This document shows, piece after piece, positions 35,245 to 43,529 of a DNA stretch of 58,007 bases. The stretch spans positions 1 to 58,007 of the forward strand of contig JAKDJD010000016.1 of NCBI GenBank assembly GCA_030454085.1. The letters run 5' to 3'. Numbering within the stretch: the first letter of the stretch is position 1; every line of letters begins with the position of its first letter. Source of the stretch: Kocuria sp. (GTDB taxonomy: Bacteria > Actinomycetota > Actinomycetes > Actinomycetales > Micrococcaceae). A program made the position numbers and the translations under genes. The notes under the pieces were generated by a model. The model saw only the letters and a list, made by a program, of their open reading frames with translations. It ran no database searches and was not told the DNA's origin.

Positions 35245-35766
35245 GTGTCCCACGCGCCCCAAGCCCCGTGCGAGCCGCAGTGGCTGACGCAAGAAGAGCG
35301 TGAAGCCTGGTTGAGTCTTTCTGCGATCATGTTCCAACTTCCGGGCCAGCTCGAGAACCAATTGCAACGAGACTCAGGCATGGGCTTCGTCGAGTACATG
35401 GTTCTCGCGATGCTCTCCGAGGCTCCCGGGCGTCGGCTCACGATGACCGAGCTCTCGTCCCAGACCAACACGCGCCTGGCGAGGCTCTCTCGCGTGGTGA
35501 AGCGTCTCGAGGAAGACGCCTACGTCGAGCGCACGACCTCGGAAACCGATCGCCGCGTCAGCATCTGCCACTTGTTGCCGAACGGTCATGACGCCGTCGT
35601 CGCCGCCGCACCCGGCCATGTCAGACAGGTGCGCGCCGCGGTCTTCAACCGACTCAACAAGCGTCAGGTCAGCCAGCTCGCCGCGATCGGTGAAGCGCTG
35701 CTCGGTGGCAAGCCTTCTTCGATCGTTGCGGCGCAATTGGCGCAGGGGACGGGCCCCAGGGCCTAG
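35245..35766 (+). CDS. MarR-family regulator
   Basis: A 173-aa winged-helix protein. The recognition region is MTELSSQTNTRLARLSRVVK, followed by the wing DAYVERTTSETDRRVSICHLL with the family's conserved Asp-Arg-Arg. N- and C-terminal helices form the dimer interface. I chose GTG at 35245, preceded by GGAAGG at 7 nt; an in-frame GTG at 35230 has no such site. It is divergent from nhaA, about 300 bp away. The region between (34950-35244) shows no other gene. Ligand and targets unknown. Confidence 0.88.
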   Translation: MSHAPQAPCEPQWLTQEEREAWLSLSAIMFQLPGQLENQLQRDSGMGFVEYMVLAMLSEAPGRRLTMTELSSQTNTRLARLSRVVKRLEEDAYVERTTSETDRRVSICHLLPNGHDAVVAAAPGHVRQVRAAVFNRLNKRQVSQLAAIGEALLGGKPSSIVAAQLAQGTGPRA

Positions 35767-35791
35767 CGAGTCCTGGGACAGGGCTGGTCCG

Positions 35792-36553
35792 TCAGGGGCT
35801 CTCGGGTCGGGTTCCTCCGGCCGTGAAGTAGATGTGGGCGTCGGTCGAGACGAAGACCGATTCGCCGTACAGGAACGGCTCCCCGTCCGAGGAGTAGGCC
35901 GTGATCTGCAAGGACAGGCGCGGTTGTCTGTCGGTGATTCCGAGCGTCCGGGCCTCGTCCCGGGACGGCACGCGCAGCGAGACGCTCAGATCCTGCTGTG
36001 CGATGCTGACGCCGTACTTCTCTTCGAGGCAGCCGTAGAGGGACTGCTCAGAGAAATCCTCGGTCTCGATCCCCGGGAAGCGGTCCGGGCCGAACCATGT
36101 GCGCGAGAGCTGGTGGACATTGCCGTCCACGTAGCGGCGTCGGGACATGTGGAGCACCTCGGAGTGGCGGTCCACTCGGAGGGCGCCCGCCACGAAAGTA
36201 TTGGCCCGAACGGGGCCGAACTCCAGAATGTCCGAGTGCACCCTGTGCCCAAAACCGGTCAGCTGACCGAAGAAGCCGGTGAATCTGCTGTCGAAGTGCT
36301 CGCCCTGTTCGACGTGGTTCTCCGTGGTCGTCGGGGCGGGGCGACTGACCTTGGTGCCGTGTCCGCGATGTCGGGTCACCAGGCCGTCTCGGGCAATTTC
36401 CTCGATGGCCCGCCGCAGCGTGATGCGCGAGACGCCGTATTCCTCGCACATGCGGGCTTCCGTGGGGAGCAGGGCGCCGTCCTCGAGCTCAGCGACTCGG
36501 GCGCGCAATTGCCGCTCGACGGCGCGGTACTTCGGCATCGAAACGGCAGACAC
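35792..36553 (-). CDS. GntR-family regulator, HutC/UTRA subfamily
   Basis: A 253-aa protein. The N-terminal winged helix-turn-helix (about 7-72) contains LLPTEARMCEEYGVSRITLR and DGLVTRHRGHGTKVSRP. The C-terminal UTRA effector domain (about 95-245) contains HMSRRRYVDGNVHQLSRTWF. GTG at 36553 follows AGGAGG. It is divergent from the OpuC-type transporter with a dyad at 36581-36593 between, so it probably regulates that transporter and itself. The effector is probably a compatible solute or its breakdown product; inference. Confidence 0.88.
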   Translation of the reverse strand: MSAVSMPKYRAVERQLRARVAELEDGALLPTEARMCEEYGVSRITLRRAIEEIARDGLVTRHRGHGTKVSRPAPTTTENHVEQGEHFDSRFTGFFGQLTGFGHRVHSDILEFGPVRANTFVAGALRVDRHSEVLHMSRRRYVDGNVHQLSRTWFGPDRFPGIETEDFSEQSLYGCLEEKYGVSIAQQDLSVSLRVPSRDEARTLGITDRQPRLSLQITAYSSDGEPFLYGESVFVSTDAHIYFTAGGTRPESP

Positions 36554-36580
36554 TCGACCTCCTGCGGGCCCGGCGGATTC

Positions 36581-36593
36581 TTATGATTCGTAA
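36581..36593. promoter_or_regulatory. candidate operator of the UTRA regulator
   Basis: TTATGATTCGTAA is an imperfect 13-bp dyad (TTAYGA-W-TCRTAA) located 28 bp before the regulator start and 117 bp before the ABC ATPase start. The position between divergent genes supports a control site. Confidence 0.45.
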
Positions 36594-36709
36594 GCTATCC
36601 TCTAGGCGCTCGAACCCAAAGTATGACGTCGTTTCCGGGTGAGTTGGGCGACGCCCCGAGAAGGCCTGGCGTAGGATCGCACAAAGCAGTCTGGACCGAA
36701 GGAACCACC

Positions 36710-37780
36710 ATGCCACTAGGAAAAACGGACGCAATCGAGTTCATCGGAGTCTCCAAGGAGTTCGAGTCCTCCACCGCAGTGGAGAACCTCGATCTCGCGA
36801 TCCCCGACGGTCTCATCACGGTCTTCGTCGGGCCCTCCGGGTGCGGGAAGACGACGTCGCTGCGCATGATCAACCGGATGGTGGAACCCACCCACGGACG
36901 GATTCTCATCCAGGGTGAGGACAACAAGGACACGCCGGCGTACGAACTGCGCCGGTCCATGGGTTACGTGATGCAGGAATCCGGGCTGATGCCTCACCGC
37001 ACGGTCGCCGACAATATTGCGACCGTGCCGAGACTGAACGGGGTGTCGAAGCGTGATGGGCGGTCGCGCGCCCTCGAACTGATGGACACGGTCGGTCTGG
37101 ACCGCGGGCTGGCGAAGCGCTATCCCGCCCAATTGTCCGGGGGACAGGCGCAGCGCGTCGGTGTTGCCCGAGCCCTGGCCGCCGATTCCCCCGTGCTGCT
37201 CATGGACGAGCCGTTTTCCGCCGTTGACCCCGTGGTGAGGGCGGACCTGCAGCGCGAGCTCATCCGGCTCCACGAGACCCTGGAGCGGACCATCGTGTTC
37301 GTGACCCACGACATCGATGAGGCTGTGACCTTGGGGCAACGTGTCGCGGTCTTCGCCGAGGGCGGCCGTGTTGCCCAGTTCGGAAGCCCCGAGGAGATTC
37401 TGCGCGAACCGGCCGACGACTTCGTAGCATCGTTCGTCGGCCACGACCGCGGCACGCGCCGCCTCACTTTCGCCTCCGCGGGAGAGGTTCCGATCCGCCC
37501 CCTGGATGCGGAGGACCGGCCGTGGGGCGATTGGCGCCTGGCCCTCGACGACGCCGGCCGACCCGCCGGATGGAGCATCGACGATCGCACGATGATCGGT
37601 GGAAGCCTGTTCCCCCAGGGCGGGAGTTTGCGCGACGCCCTGGATTCCGTGCTCTCTTCCCCGTCCGGGTGGGGCGTCGCGGTGGACGACGACGGCCGGG
37701 CCCTCGGCCTGCTGTCCTCCGACGACGTCATGGATGCCGCGGCCAGGGAGCGTAAGAGCCGATACGGGGTGGGCCTGTGA
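36710..37780 (+). CDS. opuCA: osmoprotectant ABC transporter ATP-binding protein (OpuCA/ProV type)
   Basis: A 356-aa ATPase. Walker A is GPSGCGKTT, the Q-loop MQESGLMPHRTV, the signature LSGGQAQRVGVARALA, Walker B VLLMDEPFSAVDP and the H-loop VTHD. The C-terminal 110 residues contain a degenerate CBS-like regulatory region ending in LGLLSSDDVMDAA. It drives uptake of glycine betaine, choline, carnitine or similar. ATG at 36710 follows GAAGGA. It is the first gene of a tightly coupled operon (overlap of 4 nt with the next gene) and is divergent from a UTRA regulator. Confidence 0.88.
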   Translation: MPLGKTDAIEFIGVSKEFESSTAVENLDLAIPDGLITVFVGPSGCGKTTSLRMINRMVEPTHGRILIQGEDNKDTPAYELRRSMGYVMQESGLMPHRTVADNIATVPRLNGVSKRDGRSRALELMDTVGLDRGLAKRYPAQLSGGQAQRVGVARALAADSPVLLMDEPFSAVDPVVRADLQRELIRLHETLERTIVFVTHDIDEAVTLGQRVAVFAEGGRVAQFGSPEEILREPADDFVASFVGHDRGTRRLTFASAGEVPIRPLDAEDRPWGDWRLALDDAGRPAGWSIDDRTMIGGSLFPQGGSLRDALDSVLSSPSGWGVAVDDDGRALGLLSSDDVMDAAARERKSRYGVGL

Positions 37781-38463
37781 TCTGGCTCTTCCACAATCTG
37801 TCCTACGTGGGGGAGCTGACGTGGCTGCACTTGTTGCAGTCCGTGCTTCCCGTGATCATCGGAACCGTGATCTCGATACCGATCGCTCGATTCGCCGCGG
37901 TGCGGCGTTCCCGTGGCGCGGAGGGCGCCGGGCGTGCCTCTCGCGCGCGGGCCGGCAAGGCCCGGCGGGGAACTGTGGTCAATGCTGCGGCCCTTCTCTA
38001 CACGATCCCGTCCCTGGCCCTGTTCGTGCTCCTGCCCCTGGTCCTCGGCACGGCCATTACCTCGCTGACCAACGTGATCATTGCCCTGAGCCTGTACGTG
38101 ATCGCGATGATGGTCCGCTCCTGCGTGGATGCCTTCGAGTCCGTCGACGCCGCGGTGCTCGACGCCGCCACGGCCGTCGGGTACCGACCGGCTCGCCGGT
38201 TCTGGACGGTTGAGCTTCCGCTGTCCGTTCCGGTGATGGCCGCGGGGCTGCGCGTGGCTCTGGTATCGAATATTTCCATGGTCTCGGTGGGCGCGGTGAT
38301 TGGCATCCAGTCCCTCGGCACGCTCTTCACCGACGGGCTCCGGCGTGACTTCACGACCGAGATCATCGTCGGGATCGTCTTGATCGCGCTGATCGCCGTC
38401 GTCCTGGATCGCGTGGTCGCCCTGGCCGCGGCCGTCGCAACGCGTTGGCAGGTGAGGTCATGA
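37777..38463 (+). CDS. opuCB: osmoprotectant ABC transporter permease
   Basis: A 228-aa inner-membrane permease with about five helices. The coupling-helix EAA region is VDAAVLDAATAVGYRPARRF, and the preceding YTIPSLALFVLLPLVLG is typical of OpuCB/ProW-type proteins. An unusual basic Ala/Arg/Gly-rich loop (about 45-68, RSRGAEGAGRASRARAGKAR) lies between helices 1 and 2. It starts with GTG inside the ATPase gene's end and overlaps the next permease by 4 nt, so expression is coupled. Confidence 0.85.
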   Translation: MIWLFHNLSYVGELTWLHLLQSVLPVIIGTVISIPIARFAAVRRSRGAEGAGRASRARAGKARRGTVVNAAALLYTIPSLALFVLLPLVLGTAITSLTNVIIALSLYVIAMMVRSCVDAFESVDAAVLDAATAVGYRPARRFWTVELPLSVPVMAAGLRVALVSNISMVSVGAVIGIQSLGTLFTDGLRRDFTTEIIVGIVLIALIAVVLDRVVALAAAVATRWQVRS

Positions 38464-39131
38464 ACGTTGTCGAACAAACCTGGAACTGGTTCACGGACCC
38501 GGCCTCCTGGGGCGGCTCGGGCGGAATATGGATCCGCCTCGCCGAGCACCTGGGATACACGGGCATGGTTCTGGGGATTTCCGTGGTCGTCGCCGTCCCC
38601 ATCGGGCTGTGGCTTGGGCACACGCGCCGGGGCGGAAACGCGGTGATCGGGCTGACGGGCGCCCTGCGCTCCCTTCCGACCTTGGGCCTGCTGACCCTGT
38701 TTGCCCTGTGGATCGGTATCGGTCTGACCGCACCCGTTCTGGCCCTGGTCATCCTGGCCGTGGCCCCATTGCTCGCCAACGCGTACGCGGGAGTCGCCGC
38801 CGTCGATCCTGCCGTGGTCGACGCCGCCCGCGCCCAGGGGATGAAGGAATGGCAGATCCTGTTCACGGTCGAGATACCCAACGCGGTCCCGGTCCTGTTC
38901 GGCGGGATCCGCAACGCTACCCTCCAGATCGTGGCCACGGTGACGGTCATGGCGTACATCGACCTAGGAGGTCTTGGCCGATTCCTGATCGACGGACTCG
39001 CTGTCAGGGACTATTCGCGGATGGTCGCCTCGATGCTGCTCGCCGCGGTCCTGGCCCTTGCCCTGGACGGGATCCTGGCTCTCGTGCAGCGCATGCTCAC
39101 TTCTCCCGGCCTGGTCAAGGAGGAATCGTGA
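38460..39131 (+). CDS. opuCD: osmoprotectant ABC transporter permease, second subunit
   Basis: A 223-aa permease with RSLPTLGLLTLFALWIGIG and the EAA coupling region AVDPAVVDAARAQGMKEWQI, followed by ILFTVEIPNAVPVLFGGIRN. It pairs with the preceding permease as the transmembrane heterodimer. ATG at 38460 overlaps the previous stop (ATGA), and its stop overlaps the start of the binding-protein gene by 1 nt. Confidence 0.85.
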   Translation: MNVVEQTWNWFTDPASWGGSGGIWIRLAEHLGYTGMVLGISVVVAVPIGLWLGHTRRGGNAVIGLTGALRSLPTLGLLTLFALWIGIGLTAPVLALVILAVAPLLANAYAGVAAVDPAVVDAARAQGMKEWQILFTVEIPNAVPVLFGGIRNATLQIVATVTVMAYIDLGGLGRFLIDGLAVRDYSRMVASMLLAAVLALALDGILALVQRMLTSPGLVKEES

Positions 39132-40060
39132 TGAATCCCGTATCGAGGAACGCGTCGCGCCGGGAGGTGCTTGGTCTCGCCGCGGCGGCGTCGGTCCTGG
39201 GACTGACGGGGTGCGGTCTCTCGGGGAAGAACGCTCTGGGGCCGTCCAAGGGCAGGGGCACAATCGTCGTCGGCTCCGCGGACTTCGTGGAGTCACAGAT
39301 CATCGCCGAAATCTATACCGCTGTCCTCCAGAACGCCGGGCACAAGGCCGAGAGCCAGCCCGCGATCGGCGCTCGTGAGGCCTATATCGGCGCTGTCAAG
39401 CAGGGGAGTGTCAGCGTGGTACCCGACTATTCGGGCAACCTCCTCCAGTACTTTGACAAGACGGCGACCGAGAGCACGGCCGAGGACATCATGACCGCCC
39501 TCGCCAAAGTGGTCCCGAAAGGACTCCAAGTGCTGGAACCGTCCCCGGCCGAAGACAAGGACGCGCTGGTGGTCACGAAGGATGTGGCGAAAAAGTACGG
39601 GCTCGAGTCGCTCGAGGACCTCGGCAAGGTCTGTTCGGACCTCAAGCTTGCGGGACCACCCGAGTTCCAGGAACGGGCCTACGGCCTGCCGGGGCTCGAA
39701 GCCAATTACGGGTGCGTTCCCGCGAAGTTCTCGCCCATCAACGATTCGGGCGGACCCCTCACGGTGAAAGCTCTTCTGGACGATCAAGTGCAGGTTGCAG
39801 ACATCTTCACCACGACGCCGGCGATCGAGAAGAACGACCTGGTGGTTCTGGAGGACCCCAAGAACAACTTCCTGGCCCAGCAGGCCATTGCCCTGATCCG
39901 AAAGGACCAGGTTCCCCAGGCGGCACAGGAAGTGATCAATAAGGTGTCGAGGACGCTGACCACCAAGGACCTGATTCGATTGAACGATCGGGTCAGTGGC
40001 GACGAGAAGGCATCGACCGTACAGGCCGCCAAGGACTGGGTCTCGGACAAAGGGCTGTGA
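39131..40060 (+). CDS. opuCC: osmoprotectant-binding lipoprotein of the ABC transporter
   Basis: A 309-aa substrate-binding protein of the OpuAC family. The N-terminus carries a twin-arginine-like stretch (SRREVLGLAAAASVLGLTGC) with lipobox LTGC, so it is exported and lipid-anchored. The mature part begins IVVGSADFVESQIIAEIYTA, as in OpuCC/ProX-type quaternary-amine binders, with PDYSGNLLQYF and FSPINDSGGPLTVKALLDD further on. It is last in the operon, and its start overlaps the permease stop. Ligand is probably a betaine, choline or carnitine. Confidence 0.88.
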   Translation: MNPVSRNASRREVLGLAAAASVLGLTGCGLSGKNALGPSKGRGTIVVGSADFVESQIIAEIYTAVLQNAGHKAESQPAIGAREAYIGAVKQGSVSVVPDYSGNLLQYFDKTATESTAEDIMTALAKVVPKGLQVLEPSPAEDKDALVVTKDVAKKYGLESLEDLGKVCSDLKLAGPPEFQERAYGLPGLEANYGCVPAKFSPINDSGGPLTVKALLDDQVQVADIFTTTPAIEKNDLVVLEDPKNNFLAQQAIALIRKDQVPQAAQEVINKVSRTLTTKDLIRLNDRVSGDEKASTVQAAKDWVSDKGL

Positions 40061-40112
40061 CTGTGACGCCGGGCCGCGAACGTGCATCGCTCACGGGTAG
40101 AGTGTTCGGGAT

Positions 40113-40553
40113 ATGAGTTACCCACAGAATTCGACGTTGTCCGCGCCCCTCGGCCTGCTGCTCCTGAGAGTCGGCTTGGGCGTTGTGTTTCTGATGCACG
40201 GTTTGCAGAAGTTCAACGAATGGACCCTGGCCGGGACCGCGGAGAATTTCCAGCAGATGGGTGTTCCCTCGCCCGAGCTCGCCGCGACGGTGGCCGCGTA
40301 CGCCGAGCTGATCGGCGGCATTGCGCTGATCGTCGGCTTGTTGTCCCGGCTCGCGGGTCTGGTGCTTGCCGTCGACATGCTCGGGGCCATCTACTTTGTG
40401 CACGGTTCCCAAGGTTTCTTCGCCTCGAACGGCGGGTACGAATCCGTTTTGGTGCTTGGACTCGCGTCCTTGGCCGTCTTCCTCCTCGGACCCGGTCGGT
40501 TCGCGATCGCCGGCGGGCTCGACGACCGGCGAGGCTGGGGCATCCTGGCCTGA
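40113..40553 (+). CDS. DoxX-family membrane protein
   Basis: A 146-aa protein with four hydrophobic helices and the DoxX hallmarks LLRVGLGVVFLMHGLQKF near the N-terminus and VPSPELAATVAAYAELIGGI centrally. DoxX proteins occur in the membrane and have been linked to thiosulfate oxidation or redox homeostasis. It starts 52 bp after the transporter operon and could be read from it or from its own promoter. Specific function unknown. Confidence 0.85.
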   Translation: MSYPQNSTLSAPLGLLLLRVGLGVVFLMHGLQKFNEWTLAGTAENFQQMGVPSPELAATVAAYAELIGGIALIVGLLSRLAGLVLAVDMLGAIYFVHGSQGFFASNGGYESVLVLGLASLAVFLLGPGRFAIAGGLDDRRGWGILA

Positions 40554-40603
40554 CAACCGGGCTTTCACGCGCCGAGGTGGCATTCTCGTGCGCCCTTCGG
40601 CGT

Positions 40604-40660
40604 CGAGGTGGCAGTTTGGGGACTGAAAATACGGTTTTTTGTCGCAAAATTGCCACCTCG
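40604..40660. repeat. 57-bp intergenic palindromic element, copy 2
   Basis: It begins CGAGGTGGCAGTTT and ends ATTGCCACCTCG, exactly 57 bp, like the copy at 12499-12555, with a different interior. An extra left arm (CGAGGTGGCA) occurs at 40573-40582. It lies between convergent doxX and the GNAT gene, where a hairpin could also terminate transcription. Confidence 0.75.
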
Positions 40661-40721
40661 CCAGGCCGCTAGGCCCGCCGTCGCCCGCCATCTCGGGCCC
40701 CTCCGACCGAAGCCCTCGGCC

Positions 40722-41189
40722 TCAGCCCAGGCGGAGATGCAGTAACGGGTACGGTCGCCCGGCGTCGTCGGTTTCGCTGCGTCCGACCACGTGAAAACCT
40801 CGACGGGTATAGAACTCCACCGCTTGGGCATTCTGTTCATTCACATCGACGTTCCGGACCCCGTGCTCTTCGATCGCGTGGGTCAGAAGTTTCGTTCCGA
40901 TGCCGACTCCGCGTTGGCCGGCGTCAACGAACAGCATCTCCAAGTTCCCGTTGAGGACGCCGGAGAACCCCACCTGTCGACCATCCAGCTCGGCGACATC
41001 CAGCGAAACGGCGGGGAAATATCCGGTTTCCATAGTGGATTCGATCTCTTCTCGGTCCGCCTCGGCAAGGAAATCGTGGGTTGCGTTGACCGCGCTGCGC
41101 CAGATTGCGACGAGTGGCGCATAGTCATCTGGTGCTCGAACGGGCCTGACTCTGATTCCGATCTCGCCGGCGTATGACTGCTCATTCAT
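40722..41189 (-). CDS. GNAT-family N-acetyltransferase
   Basis: A 155-aa acetyltransferase. The acetyl-CoA loop is QRGVGIGTKLLTHAI, preceded by the beta-4 strand NLEMLFVDAG, and the C-terminal motif is NAQAVEFYTRRGFHVVGRSE. It resembles the PA4866/YjgM-like small-molecule acetyltransferases, but the acceptor is unknown. ATG at 41189 (MNEQSYAGEIGIRVRPV) is the likely start; the frame extends upstream only into a degenerate LysR remnant. Confidence 0.85.
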   Translation of the reverse strand: MNEQSYAGEIGIRVRPVRAPDDYAPLVAIWRSAVNATHDFLAEADREEIESTMETGYFPAVSLDVAELDGRQVGFSGVLNGNLEMLFVDAGQRGVGIGTKLLTHAIEEHGVRNVDVNEQNAQAVEFYTRRGFHVVGRSETDDAGRPYPLLHLRLG

Positions 41190-41249
41190 GTTTCCATCAT
41201 GATGGGGGCAGCGCGAGAACGCATGACCTTGTTGGCCTCCTGCCGAGTG

Positions 41250-41404
41250 GCACGGCCTAGCGCCGGCCGACGCCGGGGTCGCATCCACGCCTGTGCCGGC
41301 CGCGATGAGCGCGATCCAGTCGTCGTAGTCGGCGCACTCGATGACGGTTTGTGGTCGGTCCCGAGCGCTTCGAACGCGCGTAGATGGCGCAATTCCAGGT
41401 CCAT
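41250..41404 (-). pseudogene. remnant of a LysR-family regulator
   Basis: Starting at ATG 41404 the translation MDLELRHLRAFEALGTD is the standard beginning of a LysR-type regulator. The frame then loses similarity. About 50 bp downstream in another frame, ECADYDDWIALIAAGTGV resembles the end of a LysR effector domain (consensus LVAAGLGV.LVPAS). Most of the gene is missing, so an internal deletion plus frameshift is the simplest reading. It lies between the GNAT gene and a flavin oxidase gene. Confidence 0.5.
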
Positions 41405-41436
41405 GACTCCCAGCTGAGGGCGCGGGGCCGCGCGGG

Positions 41437-41997
41437 TCAGCCGGCCGGGGTCGTGACCAGGTGGTTCTCCCACCCTGAAGATTCGCGCACGTATTCGACC
41501 CTCGTGTGGTTGCGGTCTTCGCGGGCCTGCATGAATTCGTATTCCGTGGGTTCCAGAGAGTAGAGCTGCCACTCCGGATTCGGTTCGCCCGTGTAGCTGG
41601 GACGCTTTTCCCAATCGCGCTCTGATTCCTCGCCGCTGAGGGCGACCACGTTACCCGTGACCCGGACCTGCCGCCCGGACTCCCGCCAGAAGAAGACCAT
41701 GGATGCGCGCGGGTTCTTGTCGAGTTGCTCGCCTTTGCGGGAGGTGCGGTGCGTCGAAAAATGGAAGCCCCGCTCGTCGATGTCCTTGACGATGAGGGTG
41801 CGACCGACGGGAGTGTCCCCGTGCTGGATCGTCGTGAAGGTCATCGCATGCGGCTGTCGATTTCCCGATGCGATCGCGTCCTGGAACCACTCCTGGAACA
41901 ACTGCTCCGGGTCCTCGGGAACTGTCCCGGGGTCGAGGATCGGAAGGTTTTTGGGGAAGGACGGCAGACTGCCCAATTGGTCGCTCAATGTGCTCAT
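41437..41997 (-). CDS. pyridoxamine 5'-phosphate oxidase-family flavoprotein
   Basis: A 186-aa split-barrel FMN-binding protein. Family segments are PHAMTFTTIQHGDTPVGRTL, STHRTSRKGEQLDKNPRASM and FFWRESGRQVRVTGNV. The C-terminus (EWQLYSLEPTEYEFMQARED) matches the stand-alone pyridoxamine-phosphate-oxidase-related group rather than canonical PdxH. ATG at 41997 (MSTLSDQLG) is chosen; the open frame to 42243 runs through the terminator of the next gene. Flavin-dependent redox role; substrate unknown. Confidence 0.82.
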   Translation of the reverse strand: MSTLSDQLGSLPSFPKNLPILDPGTVPEDPEQLFQEWFQDAIASGNRQPHAMTFTTIQHGDTPVGRTLIVKDIDERGFHFSTHRTSRKGEQLDKNPRASMVFFWRESGRQVRVTGNVVALSGEESERDWEKRPSYTGEPNPEWQLYSLEPTEYEFMQAREDRNHTRVEYVRESSGWENHLVTTPAG

Positions 41998-42108
41998 ACG
42001 TCGATGGTAGGTGAGGACGACAAAACACGGACGATGAATGCGAACTGTGCCTGGAACGATGTGCGGAATCTGAGGGCTCACCTGCCCGCCTTCGCCGAGT
42101 AAGCCCCG

Positions 42109-42146
42109 CCGGTGTCGACGAGGATTGGAGTCCTCATCGACACCGG
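42109..42146 (-). terminator. strong hairpin terminator of the LPMO gene
   Basis: CCGGTGTCGA pairs with TCGACACCGG (10 bp), continuing with GAGGA/TCCTC after one mismatch, around the loop TTGGAG. It lies about 34 bp after the stop of the minus-strand LPMO gene. Confidence 0.75.
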
Positions 42147-42179
42147 GCAGGAAATGACTCGACCGAATGTCGAAAAATA

Positions 42180-42785
42180 TCAGTCGTTGATATTCACATC
42201 GACGGTGTTGTAAAACGCGTTGGACGTATCCTCGATATCCCACACGGCGTAGATCACGTGATATCCCTTGTGGTCATCGGGCAATTTCATCTGGTCCGCG
42301 GTCCCGTCAGTAGGAAGCGAACCATCGCCCTCGACCTCGGAGAGCGGCTGCAGCTCATCGCGAGTCAGCGGGGAGTTCTGATCCCAGCCGTTCTTGGTGA
42401 TGTAGTAGTGCCACTTGGCGGTGGGGTGCTTGGCCGTGTACTCCCAACCCAGGTTGAGCTCCTGGCCGGTCTGGACCTCGTTCTTGTCCCACCTGTCCGA
42501 GGACTGCTCGTCCAGGTTCTTGGCGAGATCCGTGCCCGCGGAGGCCAGATGGCCGTCCTCCGGGCCGCCCGTCGAGGAATCCAGGCTGAACCCCTTCGGC
42601 GCCTCGATGGACTGCGGCTCGTACTGGACAGCGCCCATGTCGGTGTTCGAACCCATGGCTGCACGAGCGGTCACGTCCGATTCGGAATTGCCGATGTACC
42701 CGTGGGCGTTGGCTGCCGCGGCACCGCCGAGAACGAGCACGCTCGCCAGGGCAGTGGCGGCGCTTAAAGTGAATGACTTACTCAT
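42180..42785 (-). CDS. secreted lytic polysaccharide monooxygenase (AA10, chitin-binding protein)
   Basis: A 201-aa exported copper enzyme that cleaves chitin or cellulose oxidatively. A Sec signal peptide (residues 1-27, LASVLVLGGAAAANA) precedes the mature N-terminal histidine of HGYI. The second histidine of the copper brace is in TAKHPTAKWHYYITKNGWDQ, and the axial aromatic is in SNAFYNTVDVNI. There is no carbohydrate-binding module; the catalytic domain is the whole mature protein. ATG at 42785. A strong terminator follows, so it is a single-gene unit. Confidence 0.9.
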   Translation of the reverse strand: MSKSFTLSAATALASVLVLGGAAAANAHGYIGNSESDVTARAAMGSNTDMGAVQYEPQSIEAPKGFSLDSSTGGPEDGHLASAGTDLAKNLDEQSSDRWDKNEVQTGQELNLGWEYTAKHPTAKWHYYITKNGWDQNSPLTRDELQPLSEVEGDGSLPTDGTADQMKLPDDHKGYHVIYAVWDIEDTSNAFYNTVDVNIND

Positions 42786-42993
42786 AACGTGTTCCTCAAT
42801 GTGATTGGTGTCAAATGTTGTGCGAGTCGGTCAGCGAGTCTAACCAAAATTTTGAGGGGTACGCGAAATTCGGAAATCGCTGTCGTGTTTTGAATGGGAT
42901 GCGAGATAAGTGCTGGAAGGTTGCCGAATGAAAGCTCCATACTGTCTCGGTGCGCCCCTGGTATGTTCCGGGGCGGGTCAATAGGCTCGACCC

Positions 42994-43464
42994 ATGAAGA
43001 GATCGGAAGGGCCGCGTCTGCTGACCGTGGCGATGGTTCTGGGGTTCTGCCATGCTGCGGCGAGTCTGTACTGGGCGCTCGGTGGGTCCTTGCTCTTGGG
43101 GACGGTCGGGGAATTTGCGGTCCGAATGCATCGGGACGGGGATGCCGGATTCCGGTGGATGCTCGGTCTTGTCGGGGTGGGCAAGGCGGCCGCCGCCTTG
43201 ATCCCCTGGGCCGACCATCTCCGCCCTCCTCCGCATCGATGGATCCGGGCGGTCTCCTGGGTTGGCGCCATCGCGCTGATCGGCTGGGGCGCTCTTGGGG
43301 CGGTCGGCGGCTGGATCGGGATCGCCACGGGCTCGTCGGCTTCGAATCGACCGGCGCAATGGGGGCACGCTATTCTCTGGGATCCCGTGTTCCTGCTCTG
43401 GGGCCTGGCACTTGCTGGTGCACTCTGGCTCACCCGTCGGTCCGGGATGGGCCCAACTCCGTGA
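42994..43464 (+). CDS. DUF3995-like membrane protein
   Basis: A 156-aa protein with four hydrophobic helices, including HAAASLYWALGGSLLLGTVG and LWDPVFLLWGLALAGALWLT near the ends. The layout fits the small actinobacterial DUF3995 family of unknown function. ATG at 42994 begins at MKRSEGPRL. It precedes an 860-bp non-coding stretch rich in DnaA boxes. Confidence 0.75.
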   Translation: MKRSEGPRLLTVAMVLGFCHAAASLYWALGGSLLLGTVGEFAVRMHRDGDAGFRWMLGLVGVGKAAAALIPWADHLRPPPHRWIRAVSWVGAIALIGWGALGAVGGWIGIATGSSASNRPAQWGHAILWDPVFLLWGLALAGALWLTRRSGMGPTP

Positions 43465-43529
43465 CTCACGGGTGGTCCTGGGGATGAGGGCGCGGAATGC
43501 AGGCCGAACCCCACAGGCGGTGGAGAAAG

